From Terriglobus albidus (GTDB taxonomy: Bacteria; Acidobacteriota; Terriglobia; Terriglobales; Acidobacteriaceae), in the NCBI RefSeq assembly GCF_008000815.1, contig NZ_CP042806.1:1-64000 (forward strand): DNA of 64,000 nt, given 5' to 3'. Below, one piece after another: positions 19,981 through 28,728 of the stretch. The position numbers and the translations under genes were made by a program. How positions within the stretch are numbered: position 1 is the first letter of the stretch; each line of letters opens with the position of its first letter. The notes under the pieces are model-generated. The model made no database searches and was not told the origin of the DNA. It saw only the letters and a program-made list of their open reading frames with translations.

Positions 19981-20610
19981 TCAGGAGGCGACGCCGTTGG
20001 CCGCTCTCTCCTGAACTCGCCGTGCGACCACCCAGGCGTACTGCACGGCGGAGCAGGGAGCGATTACCGAGATCGCACGCAGCAGCAGGTCGATCGGAGT
20101 CTGGAACGGGAGCCTCGTCCACACCTGCTGCACCAGGATCAGAATCACGGTGACGATCTGGACAGCCGTATTCACCTTGCCCAGCATGCTCGGCGGAAAA
20201 TCGCGCAGCGTATTGGTGACATATAGCAGGGTGCAGACCAGCAGGATGCCGAGATCGCGGCTGAAGACCAGCACTGTAACATACCGCTGCACCAACCCCT
20301 CATGCGTCACTACCAGAAACAGCGTGGAGAGCAGCAGCTTATCCGCAATTGGATCGAGGTACTGGCCCAAAGTGGTGCGCTGCCCCAGCCTACGCGCCAG
20401 CATGCCGTCGAGACCGTCGGAGATGCCGGCGGCCACAAAGAGGATGAAGGCGCCCGACCAGTTGCCGTCAAAGATCTCGATCACCAGAAACGGCACCAGA
20501 AAGAGCCGCAATAGCGTGAGCAGATTGGGGGCCGTACGAAACTGTGCGAGAACGTTCAAGGTGCTTAGCTGCATCTTAGCTGAAACGTCCTCGTGCACCC
20601 GGGTAAGCAT
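19981..20610 (-). CDS. pgsA: CDP-diacylglycerol-glycerol-3-phosphate phosphatidyltransferase (PgsA-like)
   Basis: Membrane enzyme for the committed step of phosphatidylglycerol synthesis. The CDP-alcohol phosphatidyltransferase motif DG-x2-D-G..AR-x8-G-x3-D-x3-D is intact (DGLDGMLARR, then GQYLDPIADK). Several hydrophobic helices flank it. 209 residues is normal. PgsA versus other CDP-alcohol transferases is likely, not certain. A start at the internal ATG (residue 13) is possible. It is transcribed away from tRNA-Val. Confidence 0.85.
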   Translation of the reverse strand: MLTRVHEDVSAKMQLSTLNVLAQFRTAPNLLTLLRLFLVPFLVIEIFDGNWSGAFILFVAAGISDGLDGMLARRLGQRTTLGQYLDPIADKLLLSTLFLVVTHEGLVQRYVTVLVFSRDLGILLVCTLLYVTNTLRDFPPSMLGKVNTAVQIVTVILILVQQVWTRLPFQTPIDLLLRAISVIAPCSAVQYAWVVARRVQERAANGVAS

Positions 20611-20710
20611 GGCACATCCTACACCCCGCTATCCGCTTTGGAGCTTAATCCGGACATCCTTTGGTACAATTGAAGAGTTAGGCGTCCCCGAGATGCCTAT
20701 CCGACCTCTC

Positions 20711-20787
20711 AGGCGCGTAGCTCAGTTGGTTAGAGCGCTACCTTGACACGGTAGAGGTCAGCGGTTCGAATCCGCTCGTGCCTACCA
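20711..20787 (+). tRNA. tRNA-Val (GAC)
   Basis: A complete cloverleaf of 77 nt with encoded CCA. Acceptor AGGCGCG pairs with CGTGCCT (one G-T). D arm GCTC..GAGC, anticodon arm CTACC-TTGACAC-GGTAG with anticodon GAC, and T arm AGCGG-TTCGAAT-CCGCT. Possible -10 TACAAT at 20665. Its 3' half is duplicated at 22910. Confidence 0.97.
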
Positions 20788-20797
20788 TCCCTTTCAA
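20743..20797 (+). repeat. Direct repeat of tRNA-Val 3' half, left copy (att-like)
   Basis: From the anticodon loop TTGACACGG through the CCA end to TCCCTTTCAA. 52 of 55 positions match 22910-22964. Such duplications mark integration by tyrosine recombinases at tRNA 3' ends. Confidence 0.85.
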
Positions 20798-20855
20798 GAA
20801 GATAGACCTCCTAGACCCCGTTCCAGGTCAATTTTCCATTCCGCTTTTCGTTCCG

Positions 20856-20960
20856 CTATTGGATCGACGCGCCGAGTTGCAGGCTCTCCAGGAACTGTCC
20901 CTGGGCGGCCAGCTTGTTGGAATCAACAGCGTGAGTGTAGATTTCCAGGGCGTCGCCTGA
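20856..20960 (-). pseudogene. C-terminal remnant of a tyrosine integrase
   Basis: The minus strand reads GDALEIYTHAVDSNKLAAQG, continuing to TAG at 20856-20858. LEIYTHAV is the typical active-site tyrosine region of tyrosine recombinases, followed by the usual C-terminal helix. The upstream frame is open for a few more codons but no longer resembles an integrase, and it runs into the diguanylate cyclase gene. Its place next to the tRNA att site fits the integrase of the element that once inserted there. Too short for function. Confidence 0.65.
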
Positions 20961-21007
20961 TTGATCCGGTAGTGTGCACCGCACTAGAGCTAAGTGCTGT
21001 AGTTCCA

Positions 21008-22651
21008 TCACGCTGTCTCTGTTCTGTCGCGACCATCCTCCTTGGCTTTATAAAGAGCCGTGTCGGACTTACGAATAAGTTCCTCAGAACTCGTCCCGTG
21101 CTCAGGAAAGGCGGCGATGCCAACTGACATGGTTATTTTGCCCAATGTCTGGCCATTATGCTGGACCGCCAGGCGTGCAAGCTCTTCCCGCAGAACTTCA
21201 GCACGCAGGTATGCAATTTCGAGAGAAGTATCCGTCAGGATGAGAACGAATTCCTCTCCCCCAAAACGGCAGGCCACGTCTTGTCCTCGTATACCTTGAC
21301 CTAGAAATTCCCCCACCGCGCGCAGCAGTACGTCCCCTGCATGATGCCCGAAGGCATCGTTGAACATTTTGAAGTGATCGATATCGATCATGAGGAATGC
21401 CAATGATTGATTGTCGCGGGCTGCACGACGCAACTCCCGCTCCAGAGTCGCTTCCATATAGCGGCGGTTGAAGAGTCCGGTCAGAGAATCCCGAATGGAT
21501 TGATCGCGCAGAACATCGCGCAACCGCAAATTTGCCAGCGCCATCGAAATCCGCTCGGCCGCCGCGCTTGCCGGACGGCTGATCGTCTCCATCGAGGGGG
21601 CAATCGATTGGGAAGAAAACTCGGCCGGAGCAGGCAACTCCACATAAATCGTGCCCAGAGTCTCCCCTTGTGCCGCAAGAGGGATACAGAGATATCCGCT
21701 TGCTGCAGGCCCGGTGACGTGTGCACACCCGAGTGGTGAGTGCGGATCTTTCACGAGGTGAAGCTTGCCCCTTCGCAGAGACCAGCAATGGTACGGAGAA
21801 AATACCTTCTCCGTGGCAAGCGTATCCCCCCAGGTACTTACCACCTCGACGAGATCGCGTGATGGGCTGGTGATGCAAAGTGCGCCAGAGGGGGACGAGA
21901 GAATATTGGGCAGCGCGGCACCAACAACCTCGAAGGCTTCCTCTATGGTCTGACAGGCCTGGAGCAGATCAACCAGCTCGGTTATCCTGTCGGTCTCCTG
22001 CGAACGTTGTTCCGATTCCTGAAGTGCGGCAGATCGTTCTTCATTTGCCTGGACCAGTTCGGCAGTTCGCTCCGCAACTAATGTTTCGAGATTTGCCTTG
22101 TATTCCTCTAGTTCTTGTTCGACTTGTTTGCGATTGGTGATGTCGTGAGAGATCCCCATTGTGCCGATGATTTGACCGCGCTGATTTCGAAGCGGCACCT
22201 TCGTTGTAAGGACCCACGTCTCACGGCCATCCGCCCATGTCTCCTTTTCCTCCTTCCCAATGAGGGCTTGGCCGGTGCGAATAATTTCCTGTTCATCGGC
22301 GAGTGCCTGCTGGGAATGCTCAGAAGTGAAGATATCGGAATCGGACTTTTTGATTGCGTCAGATGGTTCAGCTAATCCAAAGTAATCTGCCATCGCTCGA
22401 TTGATGCGAATAAACCTGCCGCTGCGATCTTTGAAGTACACATTATCGGGAATATGCTCGAAGAACGCATATAGCAATTGCTGCTCAATTCGATGCCGAC
22501 TTAGAATTCGCACCACCAGGAGCACTCCAACTACGGCGGCGAGAGGAGTAACAGCAATGCCTAAACTCGTCAGGAAGGAGGCTTTTGTGGCTGCAACGAA
22601 AAAATCCCCATAAGCCTGAGAGAGGTCTATCGCTAGATGGAAGTTGCTCAT
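21008..22651 (-). CDS. Membrane-anchored PAS-GAF-GGDEF diguanylate cyclase
   Basis: Makes cyclic di-GMP. One N-terminal membrane segment is followed by a PAS domain (FEHIPDNVYFKDRSGRFIRIN), a coiled coil, a GAF-like region and a C-terminal GGDEF domain. The domain has an intact GGEEF active site and an RGQD inhibitory site five residues before it. ATG at 22651 is chosen because GGAGG lies 5 bases upstream; the GTG at 22657 overlaps that site. No EAL domain is present. It is the only intact gene between the two tRNA-Val repeats, so it may have arrived as cargo. Confidence 0.9.
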   Translation of the reverse strand: MSNFHLAIDLSQAYGDFFVAATKASFLTSLGIAVTPLAAVVGVLLVVRILSRHRIEQQLLYAFFEHIPDNVYFKDRSGRFIRINRAMADYFGLAEPSDAIKKSDSDIFTSEHSQQALADEQEIIRTGQALIGKEEKETWADGRETWVLTTKVPLRNQRGQIIGTMGISHDITNRKQVEQELEEYKANLETLVAERTAELVQANEERSAALQESEQRSQETDRITELVDLLQACQTIEEAFEVVGAALPNILSSPSGALCITSPSRDLVEVVSTWGDTLATEKVFSPYHCWSLRRGKLHLVKDPHSPLGCAHVTGPAASGYLCIPLAAQGETLGTIYVELPAPAEFSSQSIAPSMETISRPASAAAERISMALANLRLRDVLRDQSIRDSLTGLFNRRYMEATLERELRRAARDNQSLAFLMIDIDHFKMFNDAFGHHAGDVLLRAVGEFLGQGIRGQDVACRFGGEEFVLILTDTSLEIAYLRAEVLREELARLAVQHNGQTLGKITMSVGIAAFPEHGTSSEELIRKSDTALYKAKEDGRDRTETA

Positions 22652-22909
22652 GGACACCTCCTCAAATCCAAGGACTCCATCACAAGGTCACCAATCGCCT
22701 TGGCTTAGCCCGGGTCAGAGCAGCGATGCACTTGCCGGTTCTTCAGAACGGCCATGCTCTCCCCACTCTCTCATCGGCCCAAAAACAACAATGCTTGAGA
22801 GAGAGCAGTCTACAGCCATGAGTGAACAATTAGGGAGAAAATTTGAGGCCCTGGCTCTAGTTAGTAGAGCCAATGACTAGACATTCCCATTCCGCATCAG
22901 TTCCGCTTT

Positions 22910-22964
22910 TTGACACGGTAGCGGTCAGCGGTTCGAATCCGCTCCTGCCTACCATCCCTCTCAA
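22910..22964 (+). repeat. Direct repeat of tRNA-Val 3' half, right copy (att-like)
   Basis: TTGACACGGTAGCGGTCAGC and onward through CCTACCATCCCTCTCAA. Three mismatches to the tRNA copy. No 5' half is present, so this is not a working tRNA. The ~320 bases after it, up to 23286, hold no recognisable gene. Confidence 0.85.
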
Positions 22965-23285
22965 CAACTTACGGGATTTTCTGGGGTTCTGCGCCGCTCC
23001 ACCTCGCTCCAATAAGGCCCGAACGGGTTGCATTCATTACAACCAACATTTCAGATGCCAGCCTTGGCATTCTCCCCGGCACTTGTCCGATGTACCGGGT
23101 ACGCGGCACGGTCTTTATCGTGCGCCAGTATGTACTGTCTTGCGTTGGCCAATGTTGCGTAACGTGATGCAGCTCCGCAATTGCAACTACTCGCTCAAAT
23201 CGTCTTATTTCCAAACCATCTAGGAACATCCCGTCTGTCACCAGGTTCCCGTTGAATGTTGCGCGTATACTGATCGCGAGAAACT

Positions 23286-24230
23286 ATGCAGCCAACTGAA
23301 ACCGATGTGCCAATCCGTTCCAGTGATGTCTGGCCAGCTTTGCCACAGACGGCGTGGAGTGAGACCTGCGCCACTCTGCAGCTCTGGATGCAGATCGTTG
23401 GTAAGGTCCGGCTTGCACTCATGCCGACGATCAATCACACCTGGAATGTGACGCTCTATCCTACTGTTCGCGGGCTCACGACCTCGCCTATGCCACACGG
23501 CACGCGCATGCTGCAAATCGACTTCGATTTCATGGAGCACGTGCTGCTGCTCGAAACCAGCGAAGGCGGCCGCAGCACTATACCTCTCAAGCCCATGACC
23601 GTCGCTGCGTTCTACCAGCAGGTGATGGCCGAGCTCGATGGACTCGGCACTTCAGTGCGCATCTGGCACATGCCGGTTGAGATTGCGCAGCCTGTTCCTT
23701 TCGAGAAGGACCACACGCACCAAACGTACGACGCTGAATATGCGCAGCGCTTCTGGCGCATTCTGCTACAAACGACGCGGGTTTTCACCATCTTTCGCGC
23801 TCGATTCACAGGTAAGGTGAGCCCGATCCACCTCTTCTGGCGAGCGATGGATCTGGCTTGTACTCGCTTCTCGGGCCGCGCTGCGCCAGAGCACCCGGGC
23901 CTGGCTGGCCTGCCCGATCGCGTCACGCGTGACGCTTATTCGCACGAAGTCAGCAGCTGCGGATTCTGGCCGGGTGCGCCCGGCATAGAGCCGCTTTTTT
24001 ATAGCTACGCGTATCCAGAACCGCCTGGCTATGCGCAGAGCGCCATCGCGCCCGTCCACGCTTCCTTTGACTCTTCGCTTGGCGAGTTCGTGCTGCCCTA
24101 TGAAGATGTGCGCCGATCTGCAGATCCTGACTCTACCCTGCTTCAGTTTCTGCAGAGCACGTATGACGCAGCCGCGAACTGTGCCCGATGGGACCGAACC
24201 GCCCTCGAAGTCGTACCGAGTAATCGCTGA
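23286..24230 (+). CDS. DUF5996 family protein
   Basis: 314 residues matching the DUF5996 pattern: WPALPQTAWSETCATLQLWMQIVGK near the start, HTWNVTLYPTVRGLTTS, and a C-terminal SSCGFWPG..FYSYAYPEP region. No catalytic motif, signal or membrane segment is evident. The biochemical function of the family is not known to me. It stands alone, convergent with the hydrolase gene that follows. Confidence 0.8.
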   Translation: MQPTETDVPIRSSDVWPALPQTAWSETCATLQLWMQIVGKVRLALMPTINHTWNVTLYPTVRGLTTSPMPHGTRMLQIDFDFMEHVLLLETSEGGRSTIPLKPMTVAAFYQQVMAELDGLGTSVRIWHMPVEIAQPVPFEKDHTHQTYDAEYAQRFWRILLQTTRVFTIFRARFTGKVSPIHLFWRAMDLACTRFSGRAAPEHPGLAGLPDRVTRDAYSHEVSSCGFWPGAPGIEPLFYSYAYPEPPGYAQSAIAPVHASFDSSLGEFVLPYEDVRRSADPDSTLLQFLQSTYDAAANCARWDRTALEVVPSNR

Positions 24231-24316
24231 CGCCTTCAAAGTACTGCATGCAAAACGAGGTTGTCGGTCACCACATCAAACCTCAAGAATCGTACGTTTG
24301 TTGCGAAAAGATCCGA

Positions 24317-25033
24317 CTAGCGTCGAATCGGTTTCCTGACGAGCCACTCATCCATGGCGGACATAAATGCGTCGAAGTCTTCACGAAACATCGAATGGCT
24401 GGTTCCTTTCAGCGTTTGAACGTCGAATCCGCTGCTGCTCAACACAACAGCATCTTCGGACGTAATGAACGGACTGGGATCGGCTACCAGGATCAGTGCC
24501 GGAATGTCTGTTCTTTCTGGCATGTGGTCGTGACCGTTGCCAGTGGCCAATCCTTCGATGCAAGCAGGATCGAACGTCCTCATCGACTCAACACGAGCTT
24601 CGATATCACCTGTACCCCACCGCGGATTCGCCGCTCTCCACTGCTCCTCCGTCCATGCCAGTTGTCCACGCCATGTTGAGCCGAAGCTTACATGCTGCTC
24701 CTTGTTCATCTTCCAGGTCGGATCGACGTAGATGGCTCGGCGGACTGCGAGTCCTTTTACTGCCAGAGCAAGCGCCATGCCTGCGAGAGAATGACCGATT
24801 GCAAGATCGGCGTTTTTGGGGAGACTCTCAACGAGATCCGCGGCCCACAATTCGGGAGAGTATGCTCCACGGGGGCTCGCACCATGACCGCGCAGGTCGG
24901 GAGCGATCACTCGGTAGCCGCGTTCTGCGAGAGCGGGGCCGACCCGGTACCAGTTCTGATGATCTGCAAACAGACCATGGATCAAAAGCGCGGTGCGGTC
25001 GCCAGTGCCCCATTCGTGCACGTTCAGTTTCAT
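24317..25033 (-). CDS. Alpha/beta-hydrolase
   Basis: A cytoplasmic hydrolase of 238 residues. Oxyanion region LIHGLFADHQNWYRVGPALA, nucleophile elbow GHSLAG (Ser), acid and histidine near ADPSPF and GTSHSMF. GGAGGA lies 9 bases before ATG 25033; the frame extends 5 codons further to 25048. It follows the CGNR regulator gene by 25 bases and is probably its regulated partner. Substrate unknown; esterase, lactonase or peroxidase activity are all possible for this fold. Confidence 0.85.
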   Translation of the reverse strand: MKLNVHEWGTGDRTALLIHGLFADHQNWYRVGPALAERGYRVIAPDLRGHGASPRGAYSPELWAADLVESLPKNADLAIGHSLAGMALALAVKGLAVRRAIYVDPTWKMNKEQHVSFGSTWRGQLAWTEEQWRAANPRWGTGDIEARVESMRTFDPACIEGLATGNGHDHMPERTDIPALILVADPSPFITSEDAVVLSSSGFDVQTLKGTSHSMFREDFDAFMSAMDEWLVRKPIRR

Positions 25034-25058
25034 TCTCTTCTCCTCCAATTGTTTGCTA

Positions 25059-25676
25059 TTACGCTGGTGTCTTCGTAGGGACTTCTCGGCCTTTCAAGCG
25101 CCTGCGATAGTCGACAGTCTTGGCACGATTGCCGCAGGCGTCCATAGAGCACCAACGACGGCGTCCACTCCGGGACGCGTCCACGAACAAAAGGGTGCAG
25201 TCGGGCCGGGCACACTCTTTCACCCGCAGAATCCTCTTGCTGCCGAGGAGGAGTACCGCGTCTCGTGCGATCACCGATAAAGCGGCTCTCGTCGGCTGGG
25301 GTGTTTTTTCCTGAAGATGCAGTAGACCATCTCCCAACTTGAGAGTTGGAACCGGTTGGGGAATACGAGACCAGCGGTTTATGAGTGCAATGTCGTTCGG
25401 GTTGGGCAACCGGTGCTTCATCGTTGCCATGACGAGACGATAGACAGCCTCGCGCAATCGGCGCGCGCTTGTAAGTTCGTCTGGCATAACCTTGGGCCGA
25501 ACTGTCACAAGCTGCACAGCAATCAGCCAATCCGCAAGATCACTTGTTGACCGAAGTCGTTCCACAGGCTTCGATGCGCTTCGCCAACCCACAGTCGCGA
25601 CAAGGTTCAGGCAAGGACAACCTCCGCGAAACCTGAAGGAGTAGAGATCATCGGCTGCTGGCTGTTCCAATCTCAT
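25059..25676 (-). CDS. ABATE-domain/CGNR zinc-finger transcriptional regulator
   Basis: 205 residues. The N-terminal ABATE-like domain (CPCLNLVATVGWR..ERLRSTSDLADWL) probably binds a small ligand. The C-terminal zinc finger is C-x4-C (CARPDC) and CSMDACGNRAK with the name-giving CGNR, followed by a basic arm. A perfect 7-bp dyad 3 bases upstream of the ATG suggests it represses itself and the downstream hydrolase. Confidence 0.87.
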   Translation of the reverse strand: MRLEQPAADDLYSFRFRGGCPCLNLVATVGWRSASKPVERLRSTSDLADWLIAVQLVTVRPKVMPDELTSARRLREAVYRLVMATMKHRLPNPNDIALINRWSRIPQPVPTLKLGDGLLHLQEKTPQPTRAALSVIARDAVLLLGSKRILRVKECARPDCTLLFVDASRSGRRRWCSMDACGNRAKTVDYRRRLKGREVPTKTPA

Positions 25677-25678
25677 AC

Positions 25679-25701
25679 CGACACCATATAATACGGTGTC
25701 G
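25679..25701. promoter_or_regulatory. Operator overlapping a near-leaderless promoter
   Basis: CGACACC-N9-GGTGTCG is a perfect inverted repeat. On the minus strand TATTAT inside the spacer could be a -10 box, placing the transcript start almost at the ATG (25676). A repressor bound here would block transcription directly. Confidence 0.6.
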
Positions 25702-26091
25702 CATTAATCAACACTTTCACCCTGAGACTAAGAGGCACGATCTCTCGTGGCTTGCGTGGAGACCGAAACCGCCTGAGGCGTGTCCAGTCTCACGGCACTT
25801 CGCCGCGACATCCTGATGCGTCGGGCTCGTTCGAGACGGCCGCAGTCCTTGAGTGGGAGCATCGACCGAATGCTTTACCTGCCTCCGGATATTCGAACCG
25901 ATCTGATGGGACAGTTCCGAACAAGATCGAAGCCTCAATGAGCATCGGGCGGCTGAAGGTCCGCAGCTAGGGCCTTCTTTGAGGCTGACGGTAGCTCCTA
26001 TTGGGGACGAATTCTTATCTAGCGGAGGATACGGATTCGAAACTACTGCTTACCGCCAGAGGGCCCGATACTTTGCGGAAACCGAAAGTCA
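25702..26091. other. Intergenic stretch without recognised features
   Basis: About 390 bases between the CGNR gene and the TPR gene. Short frames on both strands do not resemble proteins, and I see no RNA gene or repeat. Confidence 0.5.
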
Positions 26092-27864
26092 TTACATGAG
26101 CGATAGAGGCAAAGCATCGATATCTGTCATCCAGGCCGAACGAGCCAATCGAAGGTGACTCTGAGCGCCCTCCAGGTAGCCCAGCCGGGTTTCGCTGTCA
26201 GATAGGATTCGAAGGCTTACGGGATCGTTCGGCCAGTGGAGCAGCGCCTGCTTTGCCTCTACCATGGCAGCTTTATAGTTTCCCTGAGCCAAGAGGGCGG
26301 CGGCGACGCTGCGGCGGACGGGATACCACCAGCCGGAAGGATCAACGAGGGTTGCGAGTTTTGTTTCCTGTTTCTCCGCGGCGTCTCGAAATAAGGCTTC
26401 CGCATCGCTGAAATGTTTTTCCATCATTGCCGTACGGCCAAGAAGAACGAGATGCGCGATATCTACGAGGTCGGAAGCTTGCGGGAAGGAATCACGAAAC
26501 GAAGAACTTTGCTCATTTGTAAGTGCGACGCGTGAGAGTTCTTCTTTCGCTGCGGCTACATCCCCGCGACGTACAGCAGCTTCGCTGCGCGCGTAATGCC
26601 AAAGCGTTCGTGCGAATGGTAGCGATTCACCTGGGTCTGCAAGTCCGTTGATATCGGATTCCGATCCATAACGGCCATACACGATATAGGCCTCTCCCAA
26701 CTCGTATTGCTGGAATATCGCGTTCGGTTTGAGATTAGGGATTTGTTCAACTTCGGAAGCGGCAAGGGCGAGGCCATTTTTCGAATCGCCGTCCATGAGC
26801 GCGGCCTCCTCACCGTAAATCACATTATGGTCGTGATAGCCCAAACCGAAAACTCCACCTTGGGGCTTGAGGCGCTCGGCATTTCTCAAGTCAATGGCAA
26901 CCGCATGAAGATTCGACTGCTCGGCATCTTGATAACGGCCTACGGAGAAGTAGGTGTGGGAGGGCATATGAACGAGGTGGCTCGCTGCAGGCGCCAGCGC
27001 CTCCAACTTTTCAGCATACGGAAGGGCTTCGGCTGCTACGCCATCCATCTCTGTGGCGTGGATGTAGAGGTGAATGACACCTGTGTTGTTTGGGGCTCTC
27101 TGCAATGCCTGCTCAAGAATTTGAATCACACGATCCAGATGATTCTGCGTATTCTCCTGCGAAGCGGGAATCATCCAGGCATCAGCAGCCATAATAGCAA
27201 TCTCGTTATCTGTAGGGTAGGCTTGCGCGAGCGCATCCATGGCGCGGGCATATCGCTGATCGCCCTCCCCTTTACCACCGCCATCTTTGTATCGCTCCTG
27301 CAGAGCAGCGATGAGGGCCCTCTCGCGTTCAGGACTGTCCTTGGCGAGCGCGGCAGCGTGATCGGCTAGTCGTGCCAATTCTGCTTGGGTTGCGTTATCG
27401 ATAGTGAAATTTATAGAAGGACCACGTGCCCAGGCTTCGCCCCAAAAGCACATGGCACATAAAGGATCGATTTGCGCCGCGCGACGAAAGGCGGCCGCAG
27501 AAGACCTATGAGCGAACGCATGGCCAAGTTGCATTCCGTTGTTGAAGTAAGCTTGGGCTTCTCCACTGGCCGTTTGGATGGGGAAGCCGCCATCTCCGTA
27601 TCCAGAAAGAATGCTTTGTGCGGGAGCCTGGTCTTTGGCGGGCGGCAGTTCCATGTGACAACTCATAGACTGGGGCGCGGGAGAAACCGGATTAGTCTGC
27701 GCACCGGCATTCACGAACGACGTGGCGAGCAGCACCACCAGAAGGCTCGCTGCAAGTCTGCTGTGCTTGATTGCTGACTTTATCAACGAATGTACCGAAC
27801 GGACGGATGTCACGCAGGGGGGTCTCACATCAGACTTCGCCACAGATGCTTGGCCGAGTTGCAT
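26092..27864 (-). CDS. Secreted tetratricopeptide-repeat protein
   Basis: 590 residues. A hydrophobic signal segment (LAASLLVVLLATSFVNAGAQ) lies at about 37-56, so the first ~30 residues may be a mis-extended start. TPR-like helical pairs run through the rest (for example AFAHRSSAAAFRRAAQIDPLCAMCFWGEAWA, and repeats near the end). Such proteins scaffold other proteins in the periplasm. A cluster of cysteines (CAMCFWGEAW) is notable. No enzymatic motif is seen. Confidence 0.75.
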   Translation of the reverse strand: MQLGQASVAKSDVRPPCVTSVRSVHSLIKSAIKHSRLAASLLVVLLATSFVNAGAQTNPVSPAPQSMSCHMELPPAKDQAPAQSILSGYGDGGFPIQTASGEAQAYFNNGMQLGHAFAHRSSAAAFRRAAQIDPLCAMCFWGEAWARGPSINFTIDNATQAELARLADHAAALAKDSPERERALIAALQERYKDGGGKGEGDQRYARAMDALAQAYPTDNEIAIMAADAWMIPASQENTQNHLDRVIQILEQALQRAPNNTGVIHLYIHATEMDGVAAEALPYAEKLEALAPAASHLVHMPSHTYFSVGRYQDAEQSNLHAVAIDLRNAERLKPQGGVFGLGYHDHNVIYGEEAALMDGDSKNGLALAASEVEQIPNLKPNAIFQQYELGEAYIVYGRYGSESDINGLADPGESLPFARTLWHYARSEAAVRRGDVAAAKEELSRVALTNEQSSSFRDSFPQASDLVDIAHLVLLGRTAMMEKHFSDAEALFRDAAEKQETKLATLVDPSGWWYPVRRSVAAALLAQGNYKAAMVEAKQALLHWPNDPVSLRILSDSETRLGYLEGAQSHLRLARSAWMTDIDALPLSLM

Positions 27865-28002
27865 ATTTTGCTCCTATGTACGGCAAGTACTCACTGGGGC
27901 GCGACTCCTCAAACCGAGCCATTTCGCATCATGTTCTTCGAACTGGATTGCCCTCTAGTGCGTATCAATTCACGACCCGTATGAGAGGTACATTGCTATT
28001 AC

Positions 28003-28113
28003 GATGGCCGGAATGTCTTGGATACGCGCTGATGTGAAGGAGATGCAAGTCAAAGTCTTCCACGGCACAAACTCCATCACCTACGCGAACGGCGTCTTGC
28101 CGACGTTCATCAT
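28003..28113 (-). pseudogene. N-terminal remnant of an IS4-type (DUF4372) transposase
   Basis: The minus strand reads MMNVGKTPFA, TAG, VMEFVPWKTL. Intact IS4-family transposases with DUF4372 open with a very similar MN-GKT-FAQ-MDF-PW pattern, so the TAG replaces the usual CAG (Gln). Similarity fades about 10 residues later. Only this piece is present; no terminal inverted repeats are recognised. Confidence 0.6.
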
Positions 28114-28233
28114 GCGTCCGGGACGATTCAAACCCGAAGGTAACGCAAACAAGCAGAACCCAATTCAAATCGTCGACACCCGAAACGCTCCGGATGTATC
28201 TCTCCAAACCAGCGCCATCAAACGAACCGGACA

Positions 28234-28728
28234 CTACTGAGTTTCTCCATCGGGAAATCTTGTCTCCTGTCGCAGCAGTTGCACGGTTGCCGCGAGAAGA
28301 ACTAAGCAGAGAGCCGAATAAAATAGAAACGGTGGCACATAAAAGAAACGAAAGGAGAGATAGGCGCCGGCCACGCAGCTCGCGGAGATGATTCCAGTAA
28401 TGACTCCTACGCGTCGCGGGGCAAGACGGGCAAGATCCGCCAAGAGCCACAAAATAGTTGCCAACGTTAGCAGAAGAATGCCGATTAGGAGACCCCATCC
28501 AAAATAGAGACTCCAATAGGTTGAACGTTCTCCCATGAACTCAAAGTCAACAGCCTTCATCGAATCGACGAGTTGTGCTTCTCGGACGAGGTGGGTCGAG
28601 GTCCAAGGGTATGCCGATGCATGTCCAGCCATTAATAGAACAACCAGAACTGAACTAAGGCGAATCAATACTGTCGGTGAGACGGGAAAGCCTGGTAGCT
28701 GCATGTTCTTTGGTCTGTTTTCGGACAT
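28234..28728 (-). CDS. Small integral membrane protein (LIC_13387-like)
   Basis: 164 residues with four hydrophobic segments and the loop FEFMGERSTYWSLYFGWGLL, which resembles the LIC_13387 family of unknown function. No catalytic motif. Overlaps the 3' end of the small reading frame upstream. Family assignment from memory of the motif only. Confidence 0.55.
   Translation of the reverse strand: MSENRPKNMQLPGFPVSPTVLIRLSSVLVVLLMAGHASAYPWTSTHLVREAQLVDSMKAVDFEFMGERSTYWSLYFGWGLLIGILLLTLATILWLLADLARLAPRRVGVITGIISASCVAGAYLSFRFFYVPPFLFYSALCLVLLAATVQLLRQETRFPDGETQ

Noticed and set aside
22910-22955. Second tRNA-Val gene.
   Set aside because: Only the 3' half is present; acceptor 5' strand and D arm are missing, so it is an att-type duplicate.
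22969-23241. A 90-codon frame in the gap after the right att-like repeat.
   Set aside because: No recognisable motif, no ribosome site, biased composition; likely chance.
26018-26068. GGATTCGAAACT-like tRNA T-loop sequence.
   Set aside because: No pairing stems or acceptor around it; probably coincidence.
27965-28516. A 183-codon minus-strand frame next to the small membrane protein gene.
   Set aside because: Overlaps the membrane protein gene in another frame, and the remaining part coincides with the transposase remnant, which is better explained in a different frame.
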